Below, in pieces: positions 17,979 to 28,966 of a DNA stretch of 64,000 nt (position 1 is the stretch's first letter; the number at the start of each line of letters is the position of its first letter). The notes beneath the pieces were generated by a model. It saw only the letters and a program-made list of their open reading frames with translations. It was not told where the DNA came from and searched no databases. Source of the stretch: Entoloma clypeatum (lineage: Eukaryota > Basidiomycota > Agaricomycetes > Agaricales > Entolomataceae); contig CAUXFO010000001.1 in NCBI GenBank assembly GCA_963565915.1, positions 1 to 64,000 on the forward strand, read 5' to 3'. A program made the position numbers and the translations under genes.

Positions 17979-20900
17979 ATGACTGCAGACAATAGAACCT
18001 ATGTCATCCCTGCCAAGCGAGCCGCTGCGTCGACTAAGATTGTGAAGGGAGATAAACCTCCGAAAAGACGAGAAATCAGGCTGTTAGCGCAGCTCAAAAC
18101 ACGATGAGGACCAGAGGTTATCCGACCTGAGGTTGACAGCGGATGTGAACGCACATGCATTCATCCAGAATAGTACGTGAACAGAACCTCCCCACGCGAG
18201 GAATACCACCCATAGCAATTCTAAATGCGGATGGATCACCAAATCGACAACAGAAAGCGAGCCAACTTGCCGAAGTCAAACTGGATTTGGGAGCACATCA
18301 GGAAACCATGGAAGCAATGGTACTGGACATTGGGAGGACGGACATGCTCTTGGGACATGACTGGTTGGTACACCACAACCCCACAATCAATTGGACAACC
18401 GGCGCGGTAACATTTAACCGGTGCCCAACAACATGTCGAACCAAACACTCGGATTTTAGGATTAACCTTAATGGTCGCAAACACCAGGTTCGCATGGTTG
18501 AGGTGCGCGACAAAGATGCACCCAAAAAGTCGGATCAAAAATGGAAGCCTGGAGACCCTATTTTGGAAGCTGTCACTCCCACACCACCTCCCACAACCAA
18601 ACGACCCTCATATGTTGAACGATTTGCTCATCTTTTCGAGAAAGAGAACTTTGACAAGATCCCAAAGGAGAGGGAATGGGACCACGGTATCGAACTTACA
18701 CCGGACGCACCAAAGAAACTAGGGGGAAATACATATCCTATGATGCAAAAGGAACAAGAGGAATTGGACACATTCATTGATGAGGGTCTATCAACAGGAA
18801 AGATCCGCCCATCCAAATCCCCTTATGCCTCCCCTTGCTTCTTCATCAACAAGAAGGATGGCTCCAAACGATTGGTACAAGATTACTGCATGGTCAATAA
18901 ATTCACGGTCAAAGACAAGTTCCCACTCCCACGAATATCCGATCTCTTGGACGTACTGAAAGATGCGGTCTACTTCAATAAAATGGACATCATGTGGGGT
19001 TATAACAACGTCCGGATTAAGGAGGGCGATGAATGGAAAGCTGCCTTCCTCACCAGTCGAGGATTGTTCGAACCATTGGTCATGTTTTTTGGTCTTTGCA
19101 ATTCCCCGGGAACGTTCTCCCGAATGATGGCTAGTCTATTCCGGGACCAGATCTGCCGATGTATCTGCGTGATCTACATGGATGACATTGTGGTTATCGG
19201 TAAAACCAAGGAAGAACTCGCGCGAAACACTGAAGAAATCCTACAGATCCTATCGGACAATGATTTGTTCCTAAAGGAGAAGAAGTGTTTATGGGAAGTA
19301 ACGAAATGTCCTATATTGGGATATGTGGTTGGTGAGGGACGTGTTGAGATGGAAACTGAGAAGGTGGATACAATTCGAAACTGGCGAGCACCCACATCAA
19401 AAAAGGAAGTTCAGAAGTTCCTTGGATTTGCTAACTTCTATCGACGATTTATTGAAGGGTACTCAAACATCGCAAAACCTCTCACCGCGCTCACAGGCGG
19501 TATGGCATTTACTTGGGGACCAACAGAGCAGCAAGCTTTTGAAGGTCTCATATGGGCAATTACATCGGCACCGGCCTTGGCATTACCGAAACCAGAGGGA
19601 CAGTTCAGGGTTGAAACCGATGCATCGGGCTATGCAATTGGAGCAGTACTCTCTCAGAAGCAAGACGACAAATGGCACCCCATCGTGTTCTTGTCGCGGA
19701 CCATGTCTGCGGCCGAACAGAATTACGAGATATACGACAAGGAACTCCTGGCAGTTGTGGAAGCATTGAAAGATTGGAGACACTATCTGCTCGAAGCCAG
19801 GGAACGTTTTGAAATCTTGACCGATCACAAGAACCTGGAATATTTCCGTCACCCTCAGGACCTGAATCAGCAACAGCGACGCTGGAAAATGAAGTTACAA
19901 GACTATGACTTCGAATTACGGCATGTGCCCGGCAAGACCAATGCGAAAGCGGACATCCTGTCATGCTTACCCTGGTATGAAGCGGAACTCGAACCACAGG
20001 ACAGTGACCAAATGCTCAAGGAGGGACTATTCTTGAAACGGTTGGAATCAGAAGATGTGGTACAAATGGAGATGTTCACGGAGGAACAATTCTTTGAAGG
20101 GGGTGAAACATCTGATTCCATCAAAATTGGAAACATCATGACCATCGAAAATCTGTGGATTGCACGCATCAAGGGTTCAAACCGCATGGAGACAGAAGTA
20201 GCCCAGGGTCTAAAGAAGAATCCTCATTGGTATCAACTGGAAAACGGCATCACATATGCAGGCGAACGAGTCTATGTCCCGCCAGATCCACAATTATGAC
20301 AAGAATTGATGTTTGAGTCACACGATGCACCAGTGGCTGGACATCCAGGACAGTACCGGACACATGAACTCCTCACTCGCACCTACTGGTGGCCTACCAT
20401 ACTGCGTGATGTGAAGAAGTACGTGAAGGGTTGCGACACTTGTCAATGCAACAAGATTAACCGACAAAAGCGACATGCTCCGCTACATCCCCATGCAGCA
20501 CCAAGTCACCCATGGGAAGACATAGGAATCGACGTCGTGGGACCGATACCAGAATCTGATGGAAAAAACGCAATTCTGGTCATCACGGATAGACATTCAA
20601 AGATGCTTCACCTCATTCCGACAACCGTGGAACTATCGGCTGAAGGATTAGCCAAGATCTATCGGGATCAGATATGGAAGCTTCATGGGATCCCCAAGAA
20701 GATCATCAGCGATAGGGGACCGCAGTTCGCCGCGAAGTTCATGGAGATACTCTGCCGCATGTTAGGGATCAAGAGGAACCTGTCCACCGCATACCACCCA
20801 CAGACTGATGGACAGGCCGAGCGATCGCATCAGGAAACAGAAGCATTCTTACGAAACTTTGTCAACCACCTACAGGATGATTGGGTTGAGTGGATCGCAA

Positions 20901-21577
20901 TCCCAGAGTTCCAGTACAATGACAAAGAACATCAGGCAACGAAGCACACCCCATTCTACCTCAACTATGGTTTACATCCGTGGAAGGGAGAACTCGTGTT
21001 AGAAGATACCAATCCGGCTGCCAACGACTTCTTGAAAAAACTCAAACAGGCATGAGAAGAAGCCAATGCTGCGCTGAAACAAGCACAGGATCAGATGAAG
21101 AAGACAGTTGACACACGGCAAAGTCCGTCTCGGGACTACCGCATTGGAGACAAGGTGTGGCTGGAAGGGACTAACATCAGGACCGATCGCCCCTCAAAGA
21201 AACTTGATGCACTCCGACATGGACCATTCAAAGTCCTAGAGAAGAAAGGAGCTAGCGCGTACCTTCTTGATCTTCCGAAGACTTGGAAGATGATTCACCC
21301 TGTGTTCAATGAGACCCTGTTGTCACCATATGAAACTCCGAAGTACGCCATCCAGAAAAAGAAACCAGCCCCTGATCTGATCATTGTCGAAGGACGAGAA
21401 GAGTACCATGTGTCTACGATCCTGGACTCTTGAAAGTTCCATGGAAAGATCCAGTACCTCGTTCAGTGGGAAGGATATGGCCCAGAAGAGAACACATGGG
21501 AACCTCGAGCTAATGTTCAGAATGCTCAAGATTTGATCCGTGATTTCCATCGGCAAAACCCGTCTCGACCACAATAA
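17979..21577 (+). pseudogene. Gypsy A pol (PR-RT-RH-INT-chromodomain), broken
   Basis: It starts MTADNRTYVIPAKRA and has a protease region with EVDSG and MLLGHDWL. RT has SPCFFINKKDGSKRLVQDY and the catalytic VIYMDDIVVIG. RNase H has ETDASGYAIGAVLS. Integrase has an HHCC-type AGHPGQ...GCDTCQ region and IGIDVVGP, SDRGPQF and PQTDGQAE, with a C-terminal chromodomain [17 protein letters not shown] ending at TAA 21575-21577. Breaks are TGA near 18105, a 1-nt deletion near 18165 (CATCC for CATCCC), and TGA at 20297, 21053 and 21431. Where Gypsy B is intact, the equivalents are CGN arginine codons. Gypsy C shares the first two lesions. Confidence 0.92.
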
Positions 21578-21710
21578 AAGACGAGTTCTCAAAACCCATG
21601 ACAGTATCGACCTCATCAGTCAAACACACACCGAGTTCCCCGCTCTAGTCTTCTCCCTGCCCAATATAGCCACCCCGTTCTTCTTTTATCTCTCAACCAT
21701 CCTCACCGCC

Positions 21711-22082
21711 ATGTCAAACACCATTGTCACCTCCACCTCCACCACCGACATCAACCCCGCCATCGCCACCCTCATGAATGAGGCACTCTCCATGAGAGAC
21801 CAAATCCACGCTCTCGAAACTTTCCTTGCCGACCTCCTCCATCGCCAGATGCATATCCGGCTCCACTCGCTGTCCAATCTACCTGTCGCCCCGAGTCCTG
21901 AGGAAAAACAAATTCTTGGAAACTACACCAGCACCCTCGTGATTGAGAATCGACGTATTCGGCTGGCTATCAAAGGCCTCGAACTCGCCGTAGCCATCAA
22001 CGAGGAGTTGATATATGATTGGAGCCTCAAGGAAAGTCCGAACTGGTCCGATCCCGGCAACAACGAGGGATGGGGACAATGA
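21711..22082 (+). CDS. Post-pol accessory ORF, copy A (123 aa)
   Basis: A sense ORF of 123 residues starting MSNTIVTS, after pol and before the 3' LTR. The conserved core EALSMRDQIHALET, LHRQMHIRLHSLS and EEKQIL is followed by a helical ENRRIRLAIKGLE stretch, then DW...NWSDP. No signal peptide, membrane segment or zinc motif is apparent. Homologous intact ORFs lie in Gypsy B (about two-thirds identical by eye) and Gypsy G. The position corresponds to where some LTR elements carry extra genes, but it is not envelope-like. The frame extends upstream of the ATG, so the start is a choice based on the aligned ATG in all three copies. Confidence 0.7.
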   Translation: MSNTIVTSTSTTDINPAIATLMNEALSMRDQIHALETFLADLLHRQMHIRLHSLSNLPVAPSPEEKQILGNYTSTLVIENRRIRLAIKGLELAVAINEELIYDWSLKESPNWSDPGNNEGWGQ

Positions 22083-22116
22083 CTCTGTGAGGACACAGAG
22101 CTTGAGGAGGGGAACA

Positions 22117-22504
22117 TGTTACGGACTTACCGGTTTGTATGTTACGCACTTTTCCCTTGCATTGTACCTTCGTTATTTCTTTGACTCATCGGACCGCTTA
22201 CTCATTTACCTTTACTCTACCATTCTCCTTTAGTATACTTCGCTCCCGCGCTGACTCGCACTCCGCAGTAGGGATTACTCAGTCCGCAGTCGTCTGACTC
22301 ACTTCACACTGCCTTTCCGCAGTTACTGACTCATCCGCACTGCCTTCCGCAGCTACTGACTCACTCACTACCGCTTGTAGCCAGTACTATATAAACCCCA
22401 TGTACCATAGCTACATTCCTTAGATTTAGCAATCACTTTGCTCTTCGCCTTTCCACTTCCTGCATACTCTGCCCGAACCTTGGAACGGTTTGTTAAGCAT
22501 AACA
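22117..22504 (+). repeat. Gypsy A 3' LTR
   Basis: A 388-bp partner of 15883-16270. Most differences are C-to-T or G-to-A at CpG (for example CGCTACCGCTCGTAG versus CACTACCGCTTGTAG). Confidence 0.9.
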
Positions 22505-23278
22505 TGCATCTTCAATTGAATGGAGTTTCCACTCCCCGCTTGTGCTCTCTTCTCAACACAAACAACAAACAGAATGTCACTCTAGCCTTTGCCCTTCTTT
22601 GCGAAATCTGGACGCTTCCTCCACCCCTTGAAACCTCAAGCCCATCCTTTGTTCAGGCATGATGGGCACTGAATCTCTATGGGGAATTTGCATGGCACCT
22701 GGTGCTACCCTACATCTGTATTGATTTGAATCTTGACAAACAGCTCATTTACTTGAGCACAGCAGTACAGCTTGCCTTTCTTCTCTACCATTTCAATGGT
22801 GCCCATACACATTTTATGCCCAACCAATCCTATGTCGACATCATTCTCATGATCAAGAATGTCTTTTTTTGCATTGCAAAAGCAAAGGTAGACAATCCAA
22901 TGGGCAAATTCTTTATTATCCTACTGGGGACCAACCGTCTCGAGACATTTTTTGGGCTCATCCACACTGCTGTTGATATGGATGCCAATGTGTCTTCAGT
23001 TAGGAAGCTGCGCCTCTGGACTTACTGAGGTTGCAATGATTTTGGCTGAACATCCCGAATGGGACTATGGCCCAAGCCAGCTTACCTTGCCTGTTTTCTC
23101 AAGGGGAACAGGAGAAATAACATCAAAGGCTGATCATATCAGCCCTGGGGATCGGTGCAGTAATGTCTCTATTGCAAACATGAACCTCCATACTTGCTGG
23201 ATCCTGGGACGCTGGAAGGCTATGGCACTTATTCTAGATGCTGAGATGATGCTGGAGACACTTTCAGCTGACCTGACC
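22505..23278 (+). pseudogene. Gene X, piece 2 (transposase-like protein)
   Basis: It continues gene X in frame after Gypsy A. Blocks include LQLNGVSTPRLCSLLN, CEIWTLPPP, LPYICIDLNLDKQLIYLS, MPNQSYVDIILMIKNV, IILLGTNRLETFFGLI, and LTEVAMILAEHPEWDYGP with TCWILGRWKA. A TGA (22660s) and a frame change near 22985-23000 break it. LGT.RLE.FFGL recalls the C-terminal region of P-element/THAP9-like transposases (N.D.LE..F..IR), but this is only a resemblance. It ends at the Copia-3 TSD TGACC (23274-23278). Confidence 0.65.
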
Positions 23279-23335
23279 TGTTGAATGAATTCCACTCCTA
23301 TAGATATTTCATCTATAGCATCATGTGCCCAATCC
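23279..23335 (+). repeat. Copia-3 5' LTR, first fragment
   Basis: 57 bp matching the start of the LTR at 48636, ending ATGTGCCCAATCC. Those last 13 bases are repeated at 41232-41244, where the LTR resumes. Confidence 0.88.
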
Positions 23336-25070
23336 AGGTAGTCAACCTACACTGTAATTTACGGTCCAGCAAAGGCATACAGTGTATGGTAAATTATGGA
23401 AGCAGCGAACACCAGTGAATTTACCACAGCAAACGGCGAAATAATAATGTCACTGGCAAAGAAGAAATGTCGCCGGCGACAACATACAACAGATCGGCGA
23501 ATAATTCACCGGCAAAAGACACCACAGCAAAAAACTGGCGACAAACCGGCAACATGGCAACAGGCCATCAGCAAATTGATGACCCATTGTCGAAAGCTGT
23601 TATGCTTAACAAACCGTTCCAAGGTTCGGGCAGAGTATGCAGGAAGTGGAAAGGTGAAGAGCAATGTGATTGCTAAATCTAAGGAATCTACTACAGTACA
23701 AGAGGTTTATATAGGTACTGACTATAGGCGGTAACAGATGAGTCAGTACTGCGGAAGGCAGTGCGCATGAGTAAGGTGACTGCGGAAGGCTATGTACAAT
23801 GAGTAAGCTGACTGTGGAAAGCAAGTCAGCGCAGGAGCAAAGTATACTAAAGGGGATGATGAAGTAATGTAGTGAGTCAGACTGGGAATTGAAGGTTGCA
23901 AAAATAAACATTAGACATAGTATGTTTGTAAGAGGGCGCCGAGTCGGGCTGGTAAGTAAAAGATATGATGTGGTCCTCATACCATAGAGTCCGTAACAAA
24001 AGCGAGCCTTGAGTGCCGGCAACACTGCAAATGAAAACAATGATGCTAACGACAGATCGGCAAATAATTCACCGGTGAGAGACACCATGGCAAAAAACCA
24101 GCAAATGTTGGGATGATGTGCAACAAGACCGGCCACAAATCGGCGAGAGGCCATTGGCAAATGAATGGGCCACCGGCGAAACCAAGTCTTGAGGGCCAGC
24201 AACACTGCAAATTAAATGAATGATGTTAACAACAGATCAGCATATCATTGACTGGTGAAAGACACCATGGTGAAAAACCGGGGAAAGACCGGCGACAAAC
24301 CAGCGAGACAGTGACAGGCCATCGGCAAATTGATGACCCATTGGCGAAAGCAAGCCTTGAGTGTCAGCCACACTCCATATACAAAGAACAATGCTAACGA
24401 CAGATCGGCGAATAATTCACTGGCGAAAGACACCACAGCAAAAAAACCGGCGAAAGACTGGCAACAGGCCATCGGCGAATGAATGGGCCACCAGTGAAAC
24501 CAAGTCTTGAGGGCCGGCGACACTGCAAATTAAAAGGACAATGCTAATGACAGATCGGCATATCATTGACTGGCCAAAGACACCATGGCAAAAAACCGGC
24601 CAAAGACCAGCAACAAACTGGCAACACAGCGACAGGCCATCGGTGAATTGATGACCCATTGGCAAAAGCGAGCCTTGAGTGTTGGCCACACTCCATATAC
24701 AAAGAACAATGCTAACGACAGATCAGCGAATAATTCACCGGTGACAGACACCATGGCAAAAAACTGGCGAATGTTGGATGATGTGCAACACACACCCATC
24801 AAACATGTCAAATACATGTAAACAAATGTGAAAAGATATTGCACATCTCCTCATTATATCTACACAGGAACAAGTAATGTTTGCTACTATATCAGATGAG
24901 TAGGGGAGCATGTTGTATCATCAAGTATGTATGTATTTTAAGAAAATTAGCCACAGATTTAAATTTATAGAGGTCCTATGGTCTGAACCAAATAATAGAA
25001 AACAATGCTAATGACAGATCAGCGAATAATTCACTGGCGAAAGACACCACAGCAAAAAACTGGCTGTGGC
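23336..25070 (+). repeat. Left inverted arm with ~150-190 bp subterminal repeats
   Basis: Tandem imperfect units, each opening with GACAGATCGGCGAATAATTCA-like sequence followed by CACTGGCGAAAGACACCA. Units start near 23485, 24050, 24230, 24400, 24550, 24718 and 25013. Alternate units end in CAAGTCTTGAGGGCCGGC or GAGCCTTGAGTGTTGGC. The distal part (about 24780-25000) is also found inverted at about 40240-40480. A solo LTR (23598-23998) interrupts the array. The short open frames here are by-products of the repeats. Confidence 0.75.
23598..23998 (-). mobile_element. Solo LTR of Gypsy C type, TSD AAAGC
   Basis: A 401-bp complete LTR in reverse orientation (plus strand begins TGTTATGCTTAAC and ends GAGTCCGTAACA), with AAAGC on both sides (23593-23597, 23999-24003). 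No internal sequence remains, so LTR-LTR recombination removed it. It closely resembles the Gypsy C 5' LTR. Confidence 0.93.
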
Positions 25071-25215
25071 GACAATGTTCTTTTGCTGGTCAATGAGTCA
25101 CCATCTCAACGGTTATCTAGGGCATGTGTGCAGTGCCAGCAAAGCTGTAGACACAGTTGAAAGTGAAGCTTACCAGTATATTTGTTCTAATACACCGTAG
25201 AAAGTCTCTCCCCAC

Positions 25216-25585
25216 TGTTACGGACTAACGACTACGGACGTATACACTTACTTTTTCACTTTTACTCATCGGCCCCTGCTTACACATATCGTATTATACT
25301 TTATTCCCTTTAGTATACTTCGCTCCCGCGCTGACTCGCTTTCCGCAGCTGTCTGACTCATTCCGCAGTCAGCTTACTCATTAGTGCATAGCCTTCCGCA
25401 GTCGCCTTACTCATGCGCACTGCCTTCTGCAGTTACTGACTCATTCGCTACCGCTCATAGTCAGTACTATATAAACCTCATGTACCATAGTTACATTCCT
25501 TAGATTTAGCAATCACATTGCTCTTTGCCTTTCCATCTTCCTGCATACTCTGCCCGAACCTTGGAACGGTTTGTTACGCATAACA
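25216..25585 (+). repeat. Gypsy B 5' LTR
   Basis: A 370-bp LTR starting TGTTACGGACTAACGACTACGG, with its own U3 type but the shared R/U5. AGATTTAGCAA lies in R, and its complement TTGCTAAATCT follows the LTR at 25588-25598. Confidence 0.92.
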
Positions 25586-25594
25586 AGTTGCTAA

Positions 25595-27246
25595 ATCTCG
25601 TTAGGTTCGCCCAGAGCGAAGAGAGCAACTACCAGATGAGTCAAGACGTCGCGCTTCTTTGAAGACTTCACCAGTAACCCATTCAGCACGCCAGAAGCCC
25701 GACAGGAGGAGCTAAGTCCTCGAGACAGTATCGATTTTACGCTTATCCAGCAGTACATCGAATCGGAGATCCGTCGCATCCTACAGCAGGTGCTTGACGA
25801 AGAACTAGACAACGACGAGCATCGCCCCCACGGCGAGATAGCAGAGAGCATCCATCTTGCTTGGCAACACCAGATCGCACGTTACAACGCCCGACAGAAT
25901 GAACTCGAAAGCTTTCGCGTTCAAGAAGGACCTCAGACAGGTCGGATCACAGAGATCAGAGAGTTTATCAGTGTCCAGACAACCGTTATCAGAAGATTGA
26001 TTAGGACGCTCACCTCGAGACGTCCCAGAGCCACATCATCACGTCTTACTCAAAGCAGCAGATCTACGCCCACTTCACCATTGAAGAACAACAAACCGAG
26101 TACAACCGCTGGGCACGAAACGAGAGACTTGACCCCTTCTCGAGACCAACAGACGCGCAGGAACAGAGATTCCTTAGAGATCTACAGAGGAAATACCCTG
26201 AACGTTTTGCCACCGATTCCGCCGACGAGTCCCCTGACGAATTTACTTTTGACTCCGTGCAGTCAGATACCGAACAGACGCCTAGAACAGGGACTGATTT
26301 TCAACCCCTACCTGTATCCCGAACCCCATCTTCATCCCAACAATCCGACACCTCTCCTACTCCGCAGGTTCTAGACATGGCAGAAGCACCGACAGTACAA
26401 ACAATGGATACATCCAAGATCATCAAAGATCCTGGGATGTTCAAAGACAGACACACCTTCGACGAGTGGTGGAAAGCCACCAAATTATACATCAGGTTCC
26501 AGAAGGGCCTGTCCGACGATCAGAAGATTCTTGCGGTGTTATCCCGCATGATGGAAGGGTCCGGTAAACACTGGGCCAGCAACAAGTTAGACGACCTTGC
26601 CACCAATGGCGAGAACATCACCTGGTTAGGGTTCTCAGACGACATCGCTACATGATTCTCTATTGCCAACAAGTCGGCAGCGGCCAAGGCGAAACTCGAA
26701 GTCCTGAAACAGGAGAAACGCACAATCGACGAATTCTTGGACGAATTCGAAGAGCTCTTGAAGCTGTCAAACCTTGGCGAAGAAACTGGGAAATACATCC
26801 TGGAAAAGAACGTCAACCGCAGAATTTCTGAACAAGTGGCTAGCGATGGCAAGACATACACTGATTATGCAAAGGAGATCCGAAACAAGGGACGACAGAT
26901 GGAGGGACATGCATTAGTCATCCGAGGGGGTGGCGACACACACACCGGATCGGGCACCACTTATGGCGGTCAAGGCAAAGCCATGGAGATCGATAAAGCA
27001 GGAGTAGCCCGTTGCTACAACTGTCAGCGCTTTGGTCACCTTGCCAAAGACTGCAAAGCCCCAAAGAAGAAAGATGGTCGTAAGTGTTTCAACTGCGACC
27101 AAGAAGGACATATCGCGCGCAACTGCCGCAAGCCGAAGAAGAACTCTGGAAAGATTAGGAAGGTGTCTGATGGAGATACCGATGATGATGATGAAACCAT
27201 CACCATAGAGACCGATGAGAAGGATTTTCCCGAAGGGTCCGATTAA
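25595..27246 (+). pseudogene. Gypsy B gag region
   Basis: The same two-frame arrangement as Gypsy A. The 5' frame runs to 26374 and has CGA where A has a stop. The CCHC frame carries EWWKATKLYIRFQ, then a TGA at 26653-26655 where A and C have CGA (IATRFSIAN), then resumes to 27246 with both knuckles, CYNCQRFGHLAKDC and CFNCDQEGHIARNC. One nonsense change therefore inactivates gag. Confidence 0.85.
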
Positions 27247-27287
27247 ACGACGCTAAGTCGCGACCCTTATCCATTAAACGAACTCGC

Positions 27288-28579
27288 TTGCCTGGTGCAA
27301 CTACAGACAATATAACTTATGTTATCCCTGCAAAGCGAGCCGTTGCGTCAACTAAGATTGTCAAGGGAGATAAACCTCCGAAACGACGAGAGATCAAGCT
27401 GCAAGCTCAGATCAAAACACGACGAGGACCAAAGGCCATTCGACCCGAGGTTGATAGCAGATGTGAACGCACATGTATCCATCCCAGAATAGTACGCGAA
27501 CAGAACCTTCCCACATGTGGAATAAAGCCCATATCAATCCTAAATGCGGATGGATCGCCGAACCGACAACAGAAAGCAGAAAAACTTGCCGAAGTCAAGC
27601 TGGACTTAGGAACACACCAGGAAACCATGGAAGCAATGGTATTGGACATTGGGAGAACGGACATGCTTTTGGGACATGACTGGTTGGTGCACCACAACCC
27701 CACAATCAATTGGACGACTGGCGCTGTAACATTCAACCGATGCCCATCAACATGTCAAACCAAACACTCGGATTTCAGGGTTAACCTTAATGGTCGCAAA
27801 CATCGGGTTCGCATGGTGGAAATACGAGACAAGGACGCGCCCAAGAAATCGGATCAGAATTGGAAGCCCGGAGACCCCATATTGGAAGCAGTTACTCCCA
27901 CACCACCTCCCACAACCAAACGACCCTCATACGTTGAACGTTTTGCCCATCTCTTTGAAAAAGAAAACTTTGACAAGATCCCAAAGGAAAGAGAATGGGA
28001 CCACGGCATCGAACTTACACCAGACGCACCAAAGGAGCTAGGAGGAAACACGTACCCTATGACCCAAAAGGAGCAAGAAGAACTGGACGAATTCATCGAT
28101 GAAGGCCTGGCAACCGGAAAGATCCGACCGTCCAAATCCCCTTATGCATCACCCTGCTTCTTCATTAACAAGAAAGACGGTTCCAAACGATTGGTACAGG
28201 ATTATCGCATGGTCAATAAATTCACGGTTAAGGACAAATTCCCACTCCCACGCATCAACGACCTCTTGGATGTATTGAAGGACGCAGTCTACTTCAACAA
28301 AATGGACATCATGTGGGGATACAATAACGTGCGGATCAAGAAGGGTGACGAATGGAAAGCCGCCTTCCTGACCAGCCGAGGATTGTTTGAGCCATTGGTC
28401 ATGTTTTTCGGTCTCTGCAACTCCCCGGGAACGTTCTCTCGGATGATGGCCAGCCTATTCAGGGATCAGATCCGTCGGCGCATCTGTGTGATTTACATGG
28501 ATGACATAGTGGTTATTGGTAAAACCAAGGAAGAACTCGCCCGGAACACCGAAGAGATCTTGCAGATTCTGTCAGACAA
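27288..28579 (+). CDS. Gypsy B pol, 5' part (protease, RT to YMDD)
   Basis: An open frame from the protease through RT fingers and palm, containing SPCFFINKKDGSKRLVQDYR and the catalytic VIYMDDIVVIG, ending at Copia-2. It keeps CGA arginines that are stops in Gypsy A, and it lacks the 1-nt deletion. The protease has EVDSRCE instead of EVDSGCE, so the catalytic Gly is lost. The track-type start at 27288 is a TTG; pol is probably reached by a -1 shift from gag. Confidence 0.85.
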
Positions 28580-28890
28580 TGTTGAAGTTCCACCTGGGCG
28601 CTAGCCACAGGTGTACTGAGCAACACGGCTACAGTGGAAGTACTCTACAATACCGCTATAGTCACTTACTTGGTTTGGGAGGGGGTAAGGCTGGTGAGAG
28701 CGGTTGAGGCTGGTGAGAGCGATGGAGCTGGTTAAGAGTCAAGAGACAACTTGTTGATATTGACAGTTTCCTGGTCTTATATACCGTACTACTGTTTGTA
28801 CCAACCAAACAAGTATGTAATGAAGATATGTAAAGGTCACGTGATGTAATCTAATCTAATCTAATCTACGTGATGGGAAAAGTTTCAACA
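28580..28890 (-). repeat. Copia-2 3' LTR
   Basis: A 311-bp LTR, six bp longer than in Copia-1 through one extra ATCTA-type repeat unit. The G7 polypurine tract lies next to it at 28891-28897 (C on the plus strand). Confidence 0.93.
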
Positions 28891-28966
28891 CCCCCCCATA
28901 TTTAGTACATACTTCTAAATACATCTTACTTTTTCCCACATATATATATAGGTACTTTTGTTTCGC

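Larger units (their letters stand above)
15883..22504 (+). mobile_element. Gypsy A, chromodomain Ty3/Gypsy element
   Basis: A 6622-bp element with 388-bp LTRs (15883-16270, 22117-22504) flanked by TTCAT and TGCAT (one mismatch), inserted in gene X. The layout is LTR, self-primer PBS, two overlapping gag frames, pol (protease, RT, RNase H, integrase, chromodomain), the post-pol ORF, polypurine tract and LTR. Pol contains at least four TGA stops and one 1-nt deletion, so it is inactive. The LTRs differ at about eight sites, mostly CpG transitions. Internal sequence is almost the same as Gypsy C. Confidence 0.93.

Noticed and set aside
23480..25070. CRISPR-like array of repeats
   Set aside because: Units are 150-190 bp, imperfect, without uniform spacers, and inverted at the other end of a transposon; the sequence is eukaryotic.
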